DNA of 64,000 bases from Deltaproteobacteria bacterium (GTDB lineage Bacteria; Desulfobacterota; Deferrisomatia; Deferrisomatales; JACRMM01), in assembly GCA_016214985.1 (NCBI GenBank), contig JACRMM010000049.1, forward strand, positions 62,001 through 126,000, read 5' to 3'. Positions 53,315-61,933 of this stretch are shown here, piece by piece. Below the pieces are notes generated by a model. It had not been told where the DNA came from, did not search any database, and worked only from the letters and a program-made list of their open reading frames with translations. Positions within the stretch are counted from its first letter, which is position 1, and each line of letters opens with the position of its first letter. A program made the translations under genes and the position numbers.

Positions 53315-54901
53315 GTGGACTTTTCTCGCCTCGTCGCGCTCCTCTCCTCGCCGGACGCCTATCCTCACCCGGTTGACGCCGTGGAGCTTCACCAGACCCA
53401 CATCTCGGCGGTTTTCCTCGCCGGCCCCTATGCCTACAAGATCAAGAAGCCCCTTGATCTTGGCTTCCTGGACTTCACAACACTGGAGCGGCGCGCGCAC
53501 TTCTGCCGGGAGGAGGTCCGCCTGAACCGGCGGCTCGCCCCGACGGTGTACCTGGGCGTCGTGCCCGTGGCCTTGGGCGGAGGGAGGCTCCGGGTGGACG
53601 GGGAGGGCGACGTGGCGGAGTGGGCCGTCTGGATGCGGCGACTGCCGGACGAGGCGACGCTCCGCCACTTGCTGGCGCGTGGGGACGCCGGCGAGGACGT
53701 GCTCGTGCGCTTCGGCCGGCGGCTCGCCGCCTTTCACGCGGGCGCCGAGGCCGGCGAGCACGTCTCGGCCTGCGCGGGCTGGCCGGTCGTGGCGCGAAAC
53801 GCGCGGGAGAACTTCGAACAGACGGCGAATCAGGTGGGAGAGGCAGTGAGCGCCGCGGTGTGGGACCGGGTTCGGACACTGACCGAGCGGCGTCTTGCCG
53901 ACAGCCGCGCGCTGATCGAGGACCGGGCGCGCCGCGGGCTGGCCCGGGACACCCACGGGGACCTGCACCTGGACCACGTCTACGTGTTCCCGGATCGGGA
54001 GCCCCCGGACGATCTTGTTGCCGTGGACTGCATCGAGTTCAACGAGCGGTTTCGCTACGCCGATCCGGTGGCGGACGCCTCGTTCCTCGTGATGGACTTG
54101 ATCTTCACCGGCCGACGGGGACTGGCGCGGCTCTTCGCGAACGCCTACTTTGAAGCCGCCCGTGACGCCGGGGGAGCAGACCTCCTGCCCCTCTACGTGG
54201 CCTATCGGGCTGCCGTGCGCGCGAAGGTCGAGGGGATGAAGTCCCGCGAGGCGGAGGTGCCGCCTCGGGAGAGACGCGAGGCGCGGCAGCGTGCCGGGGC
54301 GCACTGGCTGCTTGCCCTGGGGCAGCTGGAAGAGCCGGCCGCCCGGCCCTGCCTCGTCCTCGTCGGCGGGCTGCCGGGCACCGGGAAGTCCACCCTGGCC
54401 CGGGGCCTGGCCGAAGCGGCCGGCTTCCAGGTGATCTCCTCCGACGAGGTGCGCAAGGAGTTGGCGGGGCTGGCGCCGACCGAGTCGGCCGCGGCCGACT
54501 TCGGGGCCGGGCTGTACACGGCTGCGTGGAACGATCGTGTCTACGCCGAGTGCCTGCGCCGGGCCGAGGAGGCCTTGAGCCAGGGCCGCCGGGTCGCCGT
54601 GGACGCGAGCTTTCGCGAGGAGGGACGCCGACGGGCGTTCCTCGGGGCGGCCCGGCGTTGGGCCGTTCCCGCCGTGCTGCTCTTGTGCCGCGCCGACGGG
54701 GAGACCGTCCGGCGGCGGCTTTCGTCACGCATCGGGGATGCCTCGGATGCGACCTGGGAGGTCCACCGGCGGGCCGCCGCGGTCTGGGAGGAGGCGGGCG
54801 CGGAGGTGCGCGCCGCGTCGCGCGACATTGCCTCGGGCGACGACCCCGGAGCGGCGCTCGGGTGCGCGTTGAGCGCGCTTAGCTCCGTCGATCTGCTCTG
54901 A
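53315..54901 (+). CDS. APH-like kinase fused to AAA_33 P-loop ATPase
   Basis: 528 residues from GTG 53315 (CGGAGG upstream); a TTG at 53252 is less likely. The N-terminal half is aminoglycoside-phosphotransferase-like, with AYKIKKPLDLGFLDFTTLE, a catalytic loop DTHGDLHLDHVYVF and the metal-binding VAVDCIEFNERFRYADPVAD. The C-terminal half is a zeta-toxin/AAA_33-type kinase with Walker A LVGGLPGTGKSTLARGLAEA and VISSDEVRKELAG. This two-domain protein is widespread in bacteria (COG2187 plus COG0645), but its substrate is unknown. It should not be read as a resistance gene. Confidence 0.85.
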   Translation: MDFSRLVALLSSPDAYPHPVDAVELHQTHISAVFLAGPYAYKIKKPLDLGFLDFTTLERRAHFCREEVRLNRRLAPTVYLGVVPVALGGGRLRVDGEGDVAEWAVWMRRLPDEATLRHLLARGDAGEDVLVRFGRRLAAFHAGAEAGEHVSACAGWPVVARNARENFEQTANQVGEAVSAAVWDRVRTLTERRLADSRALIEDRARRGLARDTHGDLHLDHVYVFPDREPPDDLVAVDCIEFNERFRYADPVADASFLVMDLIFTGRRGLARLFANAYFEAARDAGGADLLPLYVAYRAAVRAKVEGMKSREAEVPPRERREARQRAGAHWLLALGQLEEPAARPCLVLVGGLPGTGKSTLARGLAEAAGFQVISSDEVRKELAGLAPTESAAADFGAGLYTAAWNDRVYAECLRRAEEALSQGRRVAVDASFREEGRRRAFLGAARRWAVPAVLLLCRADGETVRRRLSSRIGDASDATWEVHRRAAAVWEEAGAEVRAASRDIASGDDPGAALGCALSALSSVDLL

Positions 54902-54920
54902 TCGGCCGATCCCCTCGGTC

Positions 54921-54949
54921 TTGCGCGGCCTTCGCGGCCGCGCTAGGAT
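54921..54949 (+). promoter_or_regulatory. Promoter of ilvE
   Basis: TTGCGC at 54921-54926 and TAGGAT at 54944-54949, 17-base spacer, 40 bases before the ATG; the spacer contains a GCGGCC palindrome. Confidence 0.5.
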
Positions 54950-54989
54950 AAGCGCTCCTTTTGCCTTGAACTCGATCCGAGGAGAACCC

Positions 54990-56015
54990 ATGGAGCGCCC
55001 CGACCTCGACTTCGCGAACCTCCCGTTCGCCTATCACAAGACCGACGCCAACATCCGCTACTGGTACCGCGACGGCAAGTGGTCGGACGGAGAGCTGACG
55101 TCGGACGAGAGCCTGAACCTCCATATGGCGGCGGTGTGCCTCCACTACGGCCAGGAGATTTTCGAGGGGCTCAAGGTCTTCGGTCGCCCGGACGGCCGGA
55201 TCCAGACGTTCCGCCTCGAAGAGAATGCCCGGCGGCTGCAGCGTTCGGCGCGGAAGCTCCTCATGGAGCCGGTGCCCGAGGAGATCTTCCGCGCCGCGGT
55301 CCACCGCGTGGTGCAGGCCAATCGGCGGTTCGTGCCCCCCTACGGCAGCGGCGCAAGCCTCTACGTCCGGCCCCTTCAGATCGGGGTCAGCCCGGAGGTG
55401 GGCGTGAAGCCCAGCCGCGACTACCTCCTGCTGGTCTTCGTAACGCCTGTGGGGCCGTACTACAAGGCCGGCTTCACGCCCGTGCGGCTCATCGTGGAGG
55501 AGGAGATCGACCGGGCGGCGCCCGGGGGCGTGGGCGACATCAAGTGCGGCGGCAACTATGCGGCCGGGATGCGCGCCACCATGGGCGCCAAAGCAAAGGG
55601 CTACTCCGAGGTCCTCTACCTCGACTGTCGCGAGAAGAAGTACCTCGACGAGTCCGGATCGTCGAACTTCTTCGCGATCCGGGGGCGGACGTTCATGACC
55701 CCCGCGAGCCCGTCGGTCCTTCCAAGCATCACCAACCTGAGCGTGCGCCGGATCGCCGAGGACATGGGCCTCGCCATCGAGCAGCGGCCGATCTCGGTCG
55801 ACGAGATCCCGACCTTCGACGAGGCCGGGTGCCTGGGTACGGCGGCCGTGATCACCCCCGTGGAGGCCATCACCTACCGGGGTGTCGACCACGTCTACGC
55901 GAAGGGGGGGGTGGCCGGCCCCTTGACGACCGAGCTCTACCGACGCCTGACGGCCATCCAGGTGGGTGAGGCCCCGGACCCCTTTGGTTGGACCGAGATT
56001 ATTGAGGAGATGTGA
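54990..56015 (+). CDS. ilvE: Branched-chain amino acid aminotransferase
   Basis: Class IV PLP aminotransferase that makes Leu, Ile and Val from the 2-oxo acids. 341 residues with AVCLHYGQEIFEGLKVFGRP, the PLP-lysine motif GDIKCGGNYAAGMRA, and LDESGSSNFFAIRG. The length and motifs fit the longer, BCAT-like type rather than D-amino acid transaminases. The ATG follows CCGAGGAGAA. Its stop overlaps the next small gene (GTGA). Confidence 0.94.
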   Translation: MERPDLDFANLPFAYHKTDANIRYWYRDGKWSDGELTSDESLNLHMAAVCLHYGQEIFEGLKVFGRPDGRIQTFRLEENARRLQRSARKLLMEPVPEEIFRAAVHRVVQANRRFVPPYGSGASLYVRPLQIGVSPEVGVKPSRDYLLLVFVTPVGPYYKAGFTPVRLIVEEEIDRAAPGGVGDIKCGGNYAAGMRATMGAKAKGYSEVLYLDCREKKYLDESGSSNFFAIRGRTFMTPASPSVLPSITNLSVRRIAEDMGLAIEQRPISVDEIPTFDEAGCLGTAAVITPVEAITYRGVDHVYAKGGVAGPLTTELYRRLTAIQVGEAPDPFGWTEIIEEM

Positions 56016-56350
56016 CCGCCGTGTCGAGCGATACGCCGCTGACCGTGTGCCGGGAGGTCGGGGGGGTTCGGGTCGAGGTGTGCGACGAATCGGCCCCCTA
56101 CGCATACTCGAACCTCTGGCACGTGAAGCTTCGGGTCGTGGCTCACTTCCCGGAGACGGAGGCGTACGAGCGCGTCCTGGAGCGGATGGGCGTCTACGAC
56201 CAGGACCGAGCCAGAGTCCGGGGTGAGCTGATCGGCACCTTCGAGGCCACGGCGCTGCCCTATGTCCTTCGACCCGATTTTCCCCAACGTGCGGAGGAGC
56301 GCCGCCGCCGGGAGACGGACAAGGTGGTTCGGTTCCCGGGAGTCCCATGA
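56012..56350 (+). CDS. Hypothetical protein, ilvE-linked
   Basis: 112 residues from GTG 56012 overlapping the ilvE stop (GTG 56021 also possible). It has no signal peptide or membrane helix. The central stretch SNLWHVKLRVVAHFPETEAYERVLERMGV (about residues 33-61) predicts strand-helix, and ALPYVLRPDFPQRAEE precedes a basic C terminus. I do not recognise the family. The stop overlaps the following gene (ATGA), so the three genes from ilvE onwards form one operon. Confidence 0.65.
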   Translation: MTAVSSDTPLTVCREVGGVRVEVCDESAPYAYSNLWHVKLRVVAHFPETEAYERVLERMGVYDQDRARVRGELIGTFEATALPYVLRPDFPQRAEERRRRETDKVVRFPGVP

Positions 56351-56640
56351 CCCCAGGGCGATGTGCCCGGTGCGGGGCCGAGCTCCCCCCGGGACCGTAC
56401 GGCCGCCGCGACACCTGCGCGGCGTGTGGGGCGGATCTCCACGCTTGCCTCCAGTGCGACTTCTACACCCCAGGAGCGTACAACGACTGCCGGGAGCCCC
56501 AGGCCGACCGCGTCGTGGACAAGGAGCGCTCGAACTTCTGCGATCTCTTCCGGCCGGCGACCCGCGCGGCGGTCCTCGGAGAAAGATCGGCGCGCGACGA
56601 GGCGCGCGCGAAGCTCGACGCCCTGTTCAAGAAGCGCTAG
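56347..56640 (+). CDS. Cysteine-rich zinc-ribbon protein
   Basis: 97 residues. Three CxxC pairs (Cys6/9, Cys24/27, Cys34/37) and lone cysteines at 48 and 65 surround the segment CLQCDFYTPGAYNDCREP, with SNFCDLFRP after it. Up to two metal ions could be bound. The C-terminal 30 residues are a charged helix. It is translationally coupled to the preceding gene. Function unknown. Confidence 0.75.
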   Translation: MTPGRCARCGAELPPGPYGRRDTCAACGADLHACLQCDFYTPGAYNDCREPQADRVVDKERSNFCDLFRPATRAAVLGERSARDEARAKLDALFKKR

Positions 56641-56743
56641 CCTCCATGGCCGCCCGTGCGGTCGACGCCCTCCTGCTTTCCTCCGGGCTCTCGCCCCCGC
56701 GCGTCGTGGGCCGCACCGCCGTGGTGATCGACGTCAGGGGTCC

Positions 56744-58675
56744 ATGAAGGCCGTCCTCGCGCAACTCCCGGTCCCCAGCTTCCTCTGGCCGCACCTCGAC
56801 GCGAACCTTCCTCTGGCCGCCGGGTACCTCGCTGCGTGGGCCAAGGGTCAGGCGCCGGACTGGGACGTCGAGATCCTCCCGTGGCAGGAGGCCGACATCC
56901 TCGGCGATGAGGCGCTGCTTCGGGCGGTGCTCGCGCGGCGGCCGGACGTGGCGGGGCTCACCGCCTACCTCTGGAACGCTGAACGCACCGTCTGGCTCGC
57001 GGACCGGCTCTCTGAGGCGGGCGTGACGGTCCTCCTGGGCGGTCCAGAGGTCTTGCCCGACAACGCGTGGCTCTGGGAGAAGGGGCGGTTCGCGGCCGGG
57101 GTCCCGGGGGAGGGAGAGGCACCGTTTGCCCACGCGCTCGACGCCGTTGGCGGCCGCCGGTCACTCGAAGAAGTCCCGGGCCTGGTCCTTCCCCCGAACG
57201 GCCGCAGCACCGGTCGCGGCCTGCCGCCGCTCGACCTCTCGTCCCTGCCGAGCCCGTACCTCTCCGGCGTTCTCGACCCCTCGTCCGACGGCGCTGTCTG
57301 GCTGGAGACCGTTCGAGGCTGCGCCTTCCAGTGTACCTACTGCCGCTACGGCAAGCAGTATGGACGGCCCCAGGCATTCCCCGACGGCTGGCTGGAACGG
57401 CATCTGGAGTGGGCGCTCGCCAAGGGAGCCCGCGAGGTCTATCTGATGGACCCGTCCTTCAACGTCCGCTCGGATTGGGGCTCGGTCCTCGACCGGCTGG
57501 AGCGAGGGAACCCGGACCGGTCTCTGGCGTTCCACACCGAGCTCGTGGCCGACGCCCTGATCCCCGGTGACGCTCGGCGCCTCGCCCGAGCGGGGCTGCG
57601 CAGCTGTGAGGTGGGGCTCCAGAGCGTGCGCGCGGCGCCGTTGGCCGCCGTGGGCCGACGCTGGGACCGCGAGCGCTGGCTTCGGGGCGTGCGGGAGCTC
57701 CTCGACGAGGGCATTTCGGTGACGGTGGGCGTCATCGTGGGGCTGCCGGGGGATGGCCCGGAGGGTTTTGGCGAGACGCTCGACTTCGTGCTTGAATCGG
57801 TCCCCGGCGCGCAGATCCAGGTCTTCCCGCTGGCCCTGCTGCCGGGCACGGACCTTCGCGAAGAGGCGTCGTCGCGCCGCCTCGAGCACCTGACGAGGCC
57901 GCCCTACACCGTGACCCGCACGCCGGGCTACCCGCCGGGAACGTTGTCCGCGGCGTTCGACCGGTTCGAGGAGGTGACAGGACTTGAGCTGGACCCCCTG
58001 AGTGAACCGCCGGTGGCCGGACCTTGGGAGGTGGGCGGCGGCTCCGGGACCTACGTGTCCGGGGTACGGCTCGACGTTCGCAAGGGGCTGGCGCATGACT
58101 GGGTGGAGCAGGTCGTGCCGCGGGCCGCTCGAAACCTCACCGTCTGGGTGCGAGGTTGGCGCGATTCGCTGGTCACTGAGTTGGGAGACGTCGTGCGCCG
58201 GTTGCCCCACGGAGTCATGACCCTTGTGCTGGAGGGCGATCCCGGGTGGCCCGTCGACCGGCTCTCGAGGCTCCTTTCTGAGGTCGGGACGGGTGACCAC
58301 TACCTCGACCGCTACTACCGACAGCTCTACGGGGAGGGCGCCCGCGTTGTCCCGCGGCTCGTGGCCGTGGTGGCCGATGGTCACCCGGCCGCGACACGCC
58401 TGTGGGTCGATGACATTTCGCAGAAGGCCGACGTGGTTTGGAGCGTCGAGGGGCGGAGCGGCTGGGAGCATCGCGTGTCCCGCAGGGCGCGGCGCGCCGA
58501 GTGGGTCCTGGTCGAGGGGGAGGTGCGAGAGGAGCGGGTTCGAGCCCTCCTGGCCGAGCTTGGCGACGACGCGGCCTGGGTGCTGTTCGGGTGCGCCGAT
58601 GCCGAGCGGTGCCGAGGACAGGCCTCGAGGAGTGGGGGCGTGAGGGCTCCGGAACGGCGCCTCTGCTTGCCGTGA
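56744..58675 (+). CDS. B12-binding radical SAM protein
   Basis: 643 residues from ATG 56744. A cobalamin-binding Rossmann domain (residues about 1-135: GLTAYLWNAERTVWLADRLS, VTVLLGGPEV) lacks the usual DxHxxG, so B12 would be held base-off without histidine. The radical SAM core follows, with CxxxCxxC at Cys193, Cys197 and Cys200 (RGCAFQCTYCRYG), LMDPSFN, and VGVIVGLPGDG. The last 240 residues (from GTYVSGVRLDVRKGLAHDWV) are an extra domain I cannot assign. The substrate is unknown. It begins 103 bases after the zinc-ribbon gene. Confidence 0.85.
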   Translation: MKAVLAQLPVPSFLWPHLDANLPLAAGYLAAWAKGQAPDWDVEILPWQEADILGDEALLRAVLARRPDVAGLTAYLWNAERTVWLADRLSEAGVTVLLGGPEVLPDNAWLWEKGRFAAGVPGEGEAPFAHALDAVGGRRSLEEVPGLVLPPNGRSTGRGLPPLDLSSLPSPYLSGVLDPSSDGAVWLETVRGCAFQCTYCRYGKQYGRPQAFPDGWLERHLEWALAKGAREVYLMDPSFNVRSDWGSVLDRLERGNPDRSLAFHTELVADALIPGDARRLARAGLRSCEVGLQSVRAAPLAAVGRRWDRERWLRGVRELLDEGISVTVGVIVGLPGDGPEGFGETLDFVLESVPGAQIQVFPLALLPGTDLREEASSRRLEHLTRPPYTVTRTPGYPPGTLSAAFDRFEEVTGLELDPLSEPPVAGPWEVGGGSGTYVSGVRLDVRKGLAHDWVEQVVPRAARNLTVWVRGWRDSLVTELGDVVRRLPHGVMTLVLEGDPGWPVDRLSRLLSEVGTGDHYLDRYYRQLYGEGARVVPRLVAVVADGHPAATRLWVDDISQKADVVWSVEGRSGWEHRVSRRARRAEWVLVEGEVREERVRALLAELGDDAAWVLFGCADAERCRGQASRSGGVRAPERRLCLP

Positions 58676-58693
58676 ACCAACGTGTCGGGCGGG

Positions 58694-59077
58694 TTACGGG
58701 CTCCCGTCCGGGGGGGGATGGAACGCAGAGGTGGACAGCTCTTCCTCGATTTCGTCCGGATCCGGGGCGTTGTACTGTACGAGATGAAACAGGTGCCGAA
58801 AGCTCTCGAGTTCGATCTCGGTGAAGTCCACGGCGACCCCCTGGCCGTCGACCCGCACGACCTGGCCGACGACGCGAACGTCCAGGTCCGGCGCGTCGGG
58901 CTCCAGGTGGATGACGACTGACACTTCTGCACCGGCCGAGGCTACTTCTCCGCTGGTGGGCCCGACCAGGCACCCTTTGAGGCTCAGGTTTTCGATCTCT
59001 CCCCGACACTGCCCACCGGGCCAGATCAGGGTGGTGAACTTGCGGGCGAGGACTCGAGTTCGTCTGCGCTGGTTCAT
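58694..59077 (-). CDS. PilZ-domain protein
   Basis: 127 residues. Residues 4-8 (RRRTR) and ENLSLKGCLVG are the c-di-GMP-binding RxxxR and (D/N)xSxxG motifs, with GQVVRVDGQGVAVDFTEIE as the beta-barrel end. An acidic tail DPDEIEEEL follows. It is a single PilZ domain, so it probably acts by binding a partner. A GGAGG ribosome-binding site lies very close to the ATG. It is convergent with the radical SAM gene and divergent from the nitrilase gene. Confidence 0.85.
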   Translation of the reverse strand: MNQRRRTRVLARKFTTLIWPGGQCRGEIENLSLKGCLVGPTSGEVASAGAEVSVVIHLEPDAPDLDVRVVGQVVRVDGQGVAVDFTEIELESFRHLFHLVQYNAPDPDEIEEELSTSAFHPPPDGSP

Positions 59078-59256
59078 GGTTCCTCCGATGGTCGCTCTGT
59101 GGAGGATCGGACGCTGCGGGCCGGAACTTTAGCATTGTCCGGATTCGGGGGAAACCGGTGACGTCGCGTGCACGACCTTGGGGCGAGGTGTCGCGCGTCC
59201 CGACGGAATCGTAGGCGCCCTCCACGACGGCTGCGCACCGAGTCGCGCTTCGAGTC

Positions 59257-59285
59257 TTGACTTGCCGCCGGACGAGAGGTAGCGT
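59257..59285 (+). promoter_or_regulatory. Promoter of the nitrilase-family gene
   Basis: TTGACT at 59257-59262 and TAGCGT at 59280-59285 with a 17-base spacer, 48 bases before the ATG. The rest of the 256-base divergent gap (59078-59333) contains a possible minus-strand -10 (TGCTAAAGT near 59130) for the PilZ gene. Confidence 0.45.
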
Positions 59286-59333
59286 AACCGGTCCGTTCGC
59301 CCTGAAGGCTCCTCGGCGCCCGCGAGGTTCTCG

Positions 59334-60290
59334 ATGTTGAAGCTGGCCGCGATTCAGGTGTCGGCGACGCCCGATCCCGCGCGTAATCTCCGAAAGGCGG
59401 CCCAGTTCCTCGAGGCGGCTGCCCAGCGGGGCGCCCGGATCGCCTGTTTGCCCGAGCTGTTCCCTCTGCCCTGGTTCCCCCGGGAGAGGGATCCAGTGCA
59501 CTTCGAGCTGGCGGAGTCCCCGGAGGGCGCGCGGGTCACGGCGGTGGCGGACCTGGCGAGGCAGCATCAGATCGCGGTCGTGTGCCCCTTCTTCGAGCGG
59601 GCCGCGGACGGTCTCTACTACAACAGCGCGCTGCTGTTCGACTCTCGCGGGAAGCGGGTCGGGCTGTACCGAAAGGTTCACGTGCCGGACCTCTCCCTGT
59701 GGGAGGAGCGATACTACTTCGCCCCGGGAAACCTGGGGTTCCCCGTCTTCGAAGTCGAAGGGGTCCGGATCGGTATCCAGATCTGCTGGGACAACTTCTT
59801 CCCCGAAGGGTTCCGGTGCCTGGCGCTGGCGGGGGCCCAAGTCATCTTCGTGCCCACGGCGGCCGCCTTCGCGAGTCAGCAACGGTGGCTCGCGATGGGG
59901 GTGAGCCACGCGGTCGCCAACGGCGTGTACGTGATGAGGGTGAACCGCGTGGGGAAGGAAGCCCAGCAGGACTTCTACGGCCACAGTTTCTGCGTCAAGC
60001 CCGACGGCGAGCTGGCGGCTGAGCCGATCGGGGGCAATGAGGGAGTTCTTCTCGTGGACTTTGACCCCCGGGAGGTCGAGCGGGCCCGACGGGTCTGGCC
60101 GTTCTTGAAGGATCGACGCCCCCGGGAGTATGCCGCCGTCGTGGGAATCGAGTGGGGGCCGGGGCTCTTGGAAGCGGAGCAGAAATCGGACAGAGGTGCG
60201 GCGGAGTTGCCTCCGAGCGGTCCGTCGGCAGCAACGGCGGCATCGGACGCGCCGACGTCGCCCCTGGAGGGATTCCTCGCGCAAACCTGA
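59334..60290 (+). CDS. Carbon-nitrogen hydrolase (N-carbamoylputrescine amidase-like)
   Basis: 318 residues of the nitrilase superfamily. The catalytic triad is Glu in CLPELFPLPWF, Lys in YRKVHVPD, and Cys in IQICWDNFFPEGFR. The WDNFFPE and EERYYFAPGN segments are those of the AguB-like branch, which hydrolyses N-carbamoylputrescine to putrescine in the agmatine route, but no aguA is nearby. The C-terminal 30 residues are a low-complexity extension. A small Cys-rich gene follows 20 bases later. Confidence 0.85.
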   Translation: MLKLAAIQVSATPDPARNLRKAAQFLEAAAQRGARIACLPELFPLPWFPRERDPVHFELAESPEGARVTAVADLARQHQIAVVCPFFERAADGLYYNSALLFDSRGKRVGLYRKVHVPDLSLWEERYYFAPGNLGFPVFEVEGVRIGIQICWDNFFPEGFRCLALAGAQVIFVPTAAAFASQQRWLAMGVSHAVANGVYVMRVNRVGKEAQQDFYGHSFCVKPDGELAAEPIGGNEGVLLVDFDPREVERARRVWPFLKDRRPREYAAVVGIEWGPGLLEAEQKSDRGAAELPPSGPSAATAASDAPTSPLEGFLAQT

Positions 60291-60310
60291 CTCCCGGCCG
60301 CGGACGGACC

Positions 60311-60508
60311 ATGACCCTGGACATCCACAAACAATGTGCGGTCTGTGCCTGGCGAGGTACGTGCGCGAAGAAACACCACCCGGAGGAGACAAGTCTTCAT
60401 TGCCCTGACTTCACCCGGGACGCTGCTTTCGGCGACGAGGAGGACGGGGGGGGGCAGGAGCGGCACAAACAGATCGAAGACGTGTTCGGGGACCGCAAGA
60501 AGAAGTGA
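60311..60508 (+). CDS. Cysteine-rich miniprotein
   Basis: 65 residues. The core CAVCAWRGTCAKKHHPE and HCPDFTRD give four cysteines (9, 12, 18, 31) with C-x2-C-x5-C-x12-C spacing, which could ligate zinc or an iron-sulfur cluster. The rest is acidic, then basic (FGDRKKK). Similar short proteins are common in Geobacter-like genomes next to SPOR genes, from memory. The stop overlaps the GTG of the SPOR gene. Confidence 0.7.
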   Translation: MTLDIHKQCAVCAWRGTCAKKHHPEETSLHCPDFTRDAAFGDEEDGGGQERHKQIEDVFGDRKKK

Positions 60509-61278
60509 GGGTGGACGAAGACTGCATGCGCGCCTATCGGAAGATCGACGAGCCGTACGAGTTGAAGATCGAAGGCGGGCGCCTCGTGCTGCTGGGCGTG
60601 GGGGCCGTGCTGACCCTGGTCCTCGTGTTCCTGGTCGGAGTGCTGGTGGGAAAGGGCCTTTGGGGAGCCAAGGGGGGCAGCACCGCGGCGCTGTTGGCGA
60701 CCGCTCCGGCCTCGCCAGCGGCCGAGCCCACGAAGCCCCAGTATACCTTCTACAAGGACCTCACCCGGCCCGACGCCGAGGTGCAGGCGGTCCAGCCCCC
60801 GGCCGCAGAGCGGCCGGAAACGGCGGCAGGGACGCCGGTGTCGGCCCCCGCGGCCGCGGTGGCTTCGCCCGCGCCGACGGCCCCGGCCGCGCTGCCGAAC
60901 CTCCGGCCTCAGCCGACGGCCGGCGCGGCCGTGGCTCCGCCGCCGGTCTCCCCCGCCAAGGTGGAGTCGCCCGCGAAACTGGCGCCGGCGCCACCCGCGG
61001 CACAGGAGAAGCCGGCGTCGCCGAAGGTGGAGGCGCACCTGCCGACGCCTTCCTTTACCGTCCAGGTGGGCTCGTTCCGCGATCGGGCGTCCGCCGACGA
61101 TCAAGCGAAGAAGATCATAGGGCAGGGGGTGGGCACGCAGGTCGTGCTGGTGTCGGTGGAGGGTCGAACCTGGTACCGCGTGCAGGTGGGTCGGTTCGAT
61201 ACGCGGGCGGACGCCGAGGCTCACTACCAGAAGAAGCTCCGACCCAAGGGGATCCAGGGGTTCGTGACGGCGCGCTAG
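60505..61278 (+). CDS. SPOR-domain membrane protein
   Basis: 257 residues; GTG 60505 overlaps the preceding stop, and ATG 60526 is an alternative. One transmembrane helix lies at about residues 27-50 (RLVLLGVGAVLTLVLVFLVG), then a 110-residue Pro/Ala-rich linker, then a C-terminal SPOR domain (SFTVQVGSFRDRASADDQA and TWYRVQVGRFDTRADAEAHY). SPOR domains bind denuded peptidoglycan at the septum, so it likely acts in cell division. Confidence 0.9.
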   Translation: MRVDEDCMRAYRKIDEPYELKIEGGRLVLLGVGAVLTLVLVFLVGVLVGKGLWGAKGGSTAALLATAPASPAAEPTKPQYTFYKDLTRPDAEVQAVQPPAAERPETAAGTPVSAPAAAVASPAPTAPAALPNLRPQPTAGAAVAPPPVSPAKVESPAKLAPAPPAAQEKPASPKVEAHLPTPSFTVQVGSFRDRASADDQAKKIIGQGVGTQVVLVSVEGRTWYRVQVGRFDTRADAEAHYQKKLRPKGIQGFVTAR

Positions 61279-61327
61279 AGGGTCTGCCGCTGCCGACGAT
61301 GGAGCGGTGACCCGACAGGAGAGTCCC

Positions 61328-61792
61328 ATGGCGCAGGAGGAGACCCTCGTCACCCGTATCGAGCGGGCCACGATCGAGGCGATGAAGGCGCGCGACGCCG
61401 CCCGCACATCGGCGCTGCGCATGGCGAAGGCCGCATTGCAGAACCGAGCGATCGAGAAGCGAGCTCCGCTCGACGACGGCGATGCCGTCCAGGTGCTCGG
61501 AACGCTCGCCAAACAGCGGCGCGAGGCGATTGAGCAGTTCCGAGCCGGCGGTCGTGCAGACCTGGCCGAGAAGGAGGAGGCGGAGCTCCTGGTGCTCCAG
61601 GAGTTCCTCCCGGAGGCGTTGAGCGAGGAACAGGTTCGGCAGGCGGTCCACGAGACGGTGGCCGCGGTGGGCGCCGCGGGCTCGAAGGACATGGGCAAAG
61701 TGATGAGCGCGCTGATGCCTCGAGTCAAGGGGAGGGCCGACGGCAAACTGGTCAACGCGCTGGTCCGCGAAGCCCTGGGAGGAGGCGCCTGA
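61328..61792 (+). CDS. GatB/YqeY domain protein
   Basis: 154 residues with MKARDAARTSALRMAKAALQN, DAVQVLGTLAKQRREAIEQF, FLPEALSEEQV and KDMGKVMSALMPRVKGRADG, all typical of YqeY. The fold matches the C-terminal tail of GatB and probably binds tRNA, but no pathway role is settled. The start is ATG 61328. Confidence 0.92.
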   Translation: MAQEETLVTRIERATIEAMKARDAARTSALRMAKAALQNRAIEKRAPLDDGDAVQVLGTLAKQRREAIEQFRAGGRADLAEKEEAELLVLQEFLPEALSEEQVRQAVHETVAAVGAAGSKDMGKVMSALMPRVKGRADGKLVNALVREALGGGA

Positions 61793-61840
61793 GGTGACCG
61801 GACCCGAGTCCGCTTCCTTGGTCTGCGCTGGCACTCGCCG

Positions 61841-61876
61841 CGGAGGCCCTGTGGCGCATGCGCCGCAGGGCCTCCG
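61841..61876 (+). terminator. Hairpin between yqeY and mutS2
   Basis: An 11-base perfect stem (61841-61851 with 61866-61876) encloses a second small GGCGC/GCGCC palindrome, followed by GTCTTCTG. It is a possible weak terminator. Confidence 0.4.
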
Positions 61877-61933
61877 GTCTTCTGGGAAACGGCTCGGCCG
61901 GTCCTGAACCGAGCAGCGGCGGCCGACGTCGGC

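Noticed and set aside
53315..54901. Aminoglycoside resistance gene
   Set aside because: The APH-like domain is fused to an AAA_33 ATPase, a widespread housekeeping-type family with unknown substrate; no resistance context.
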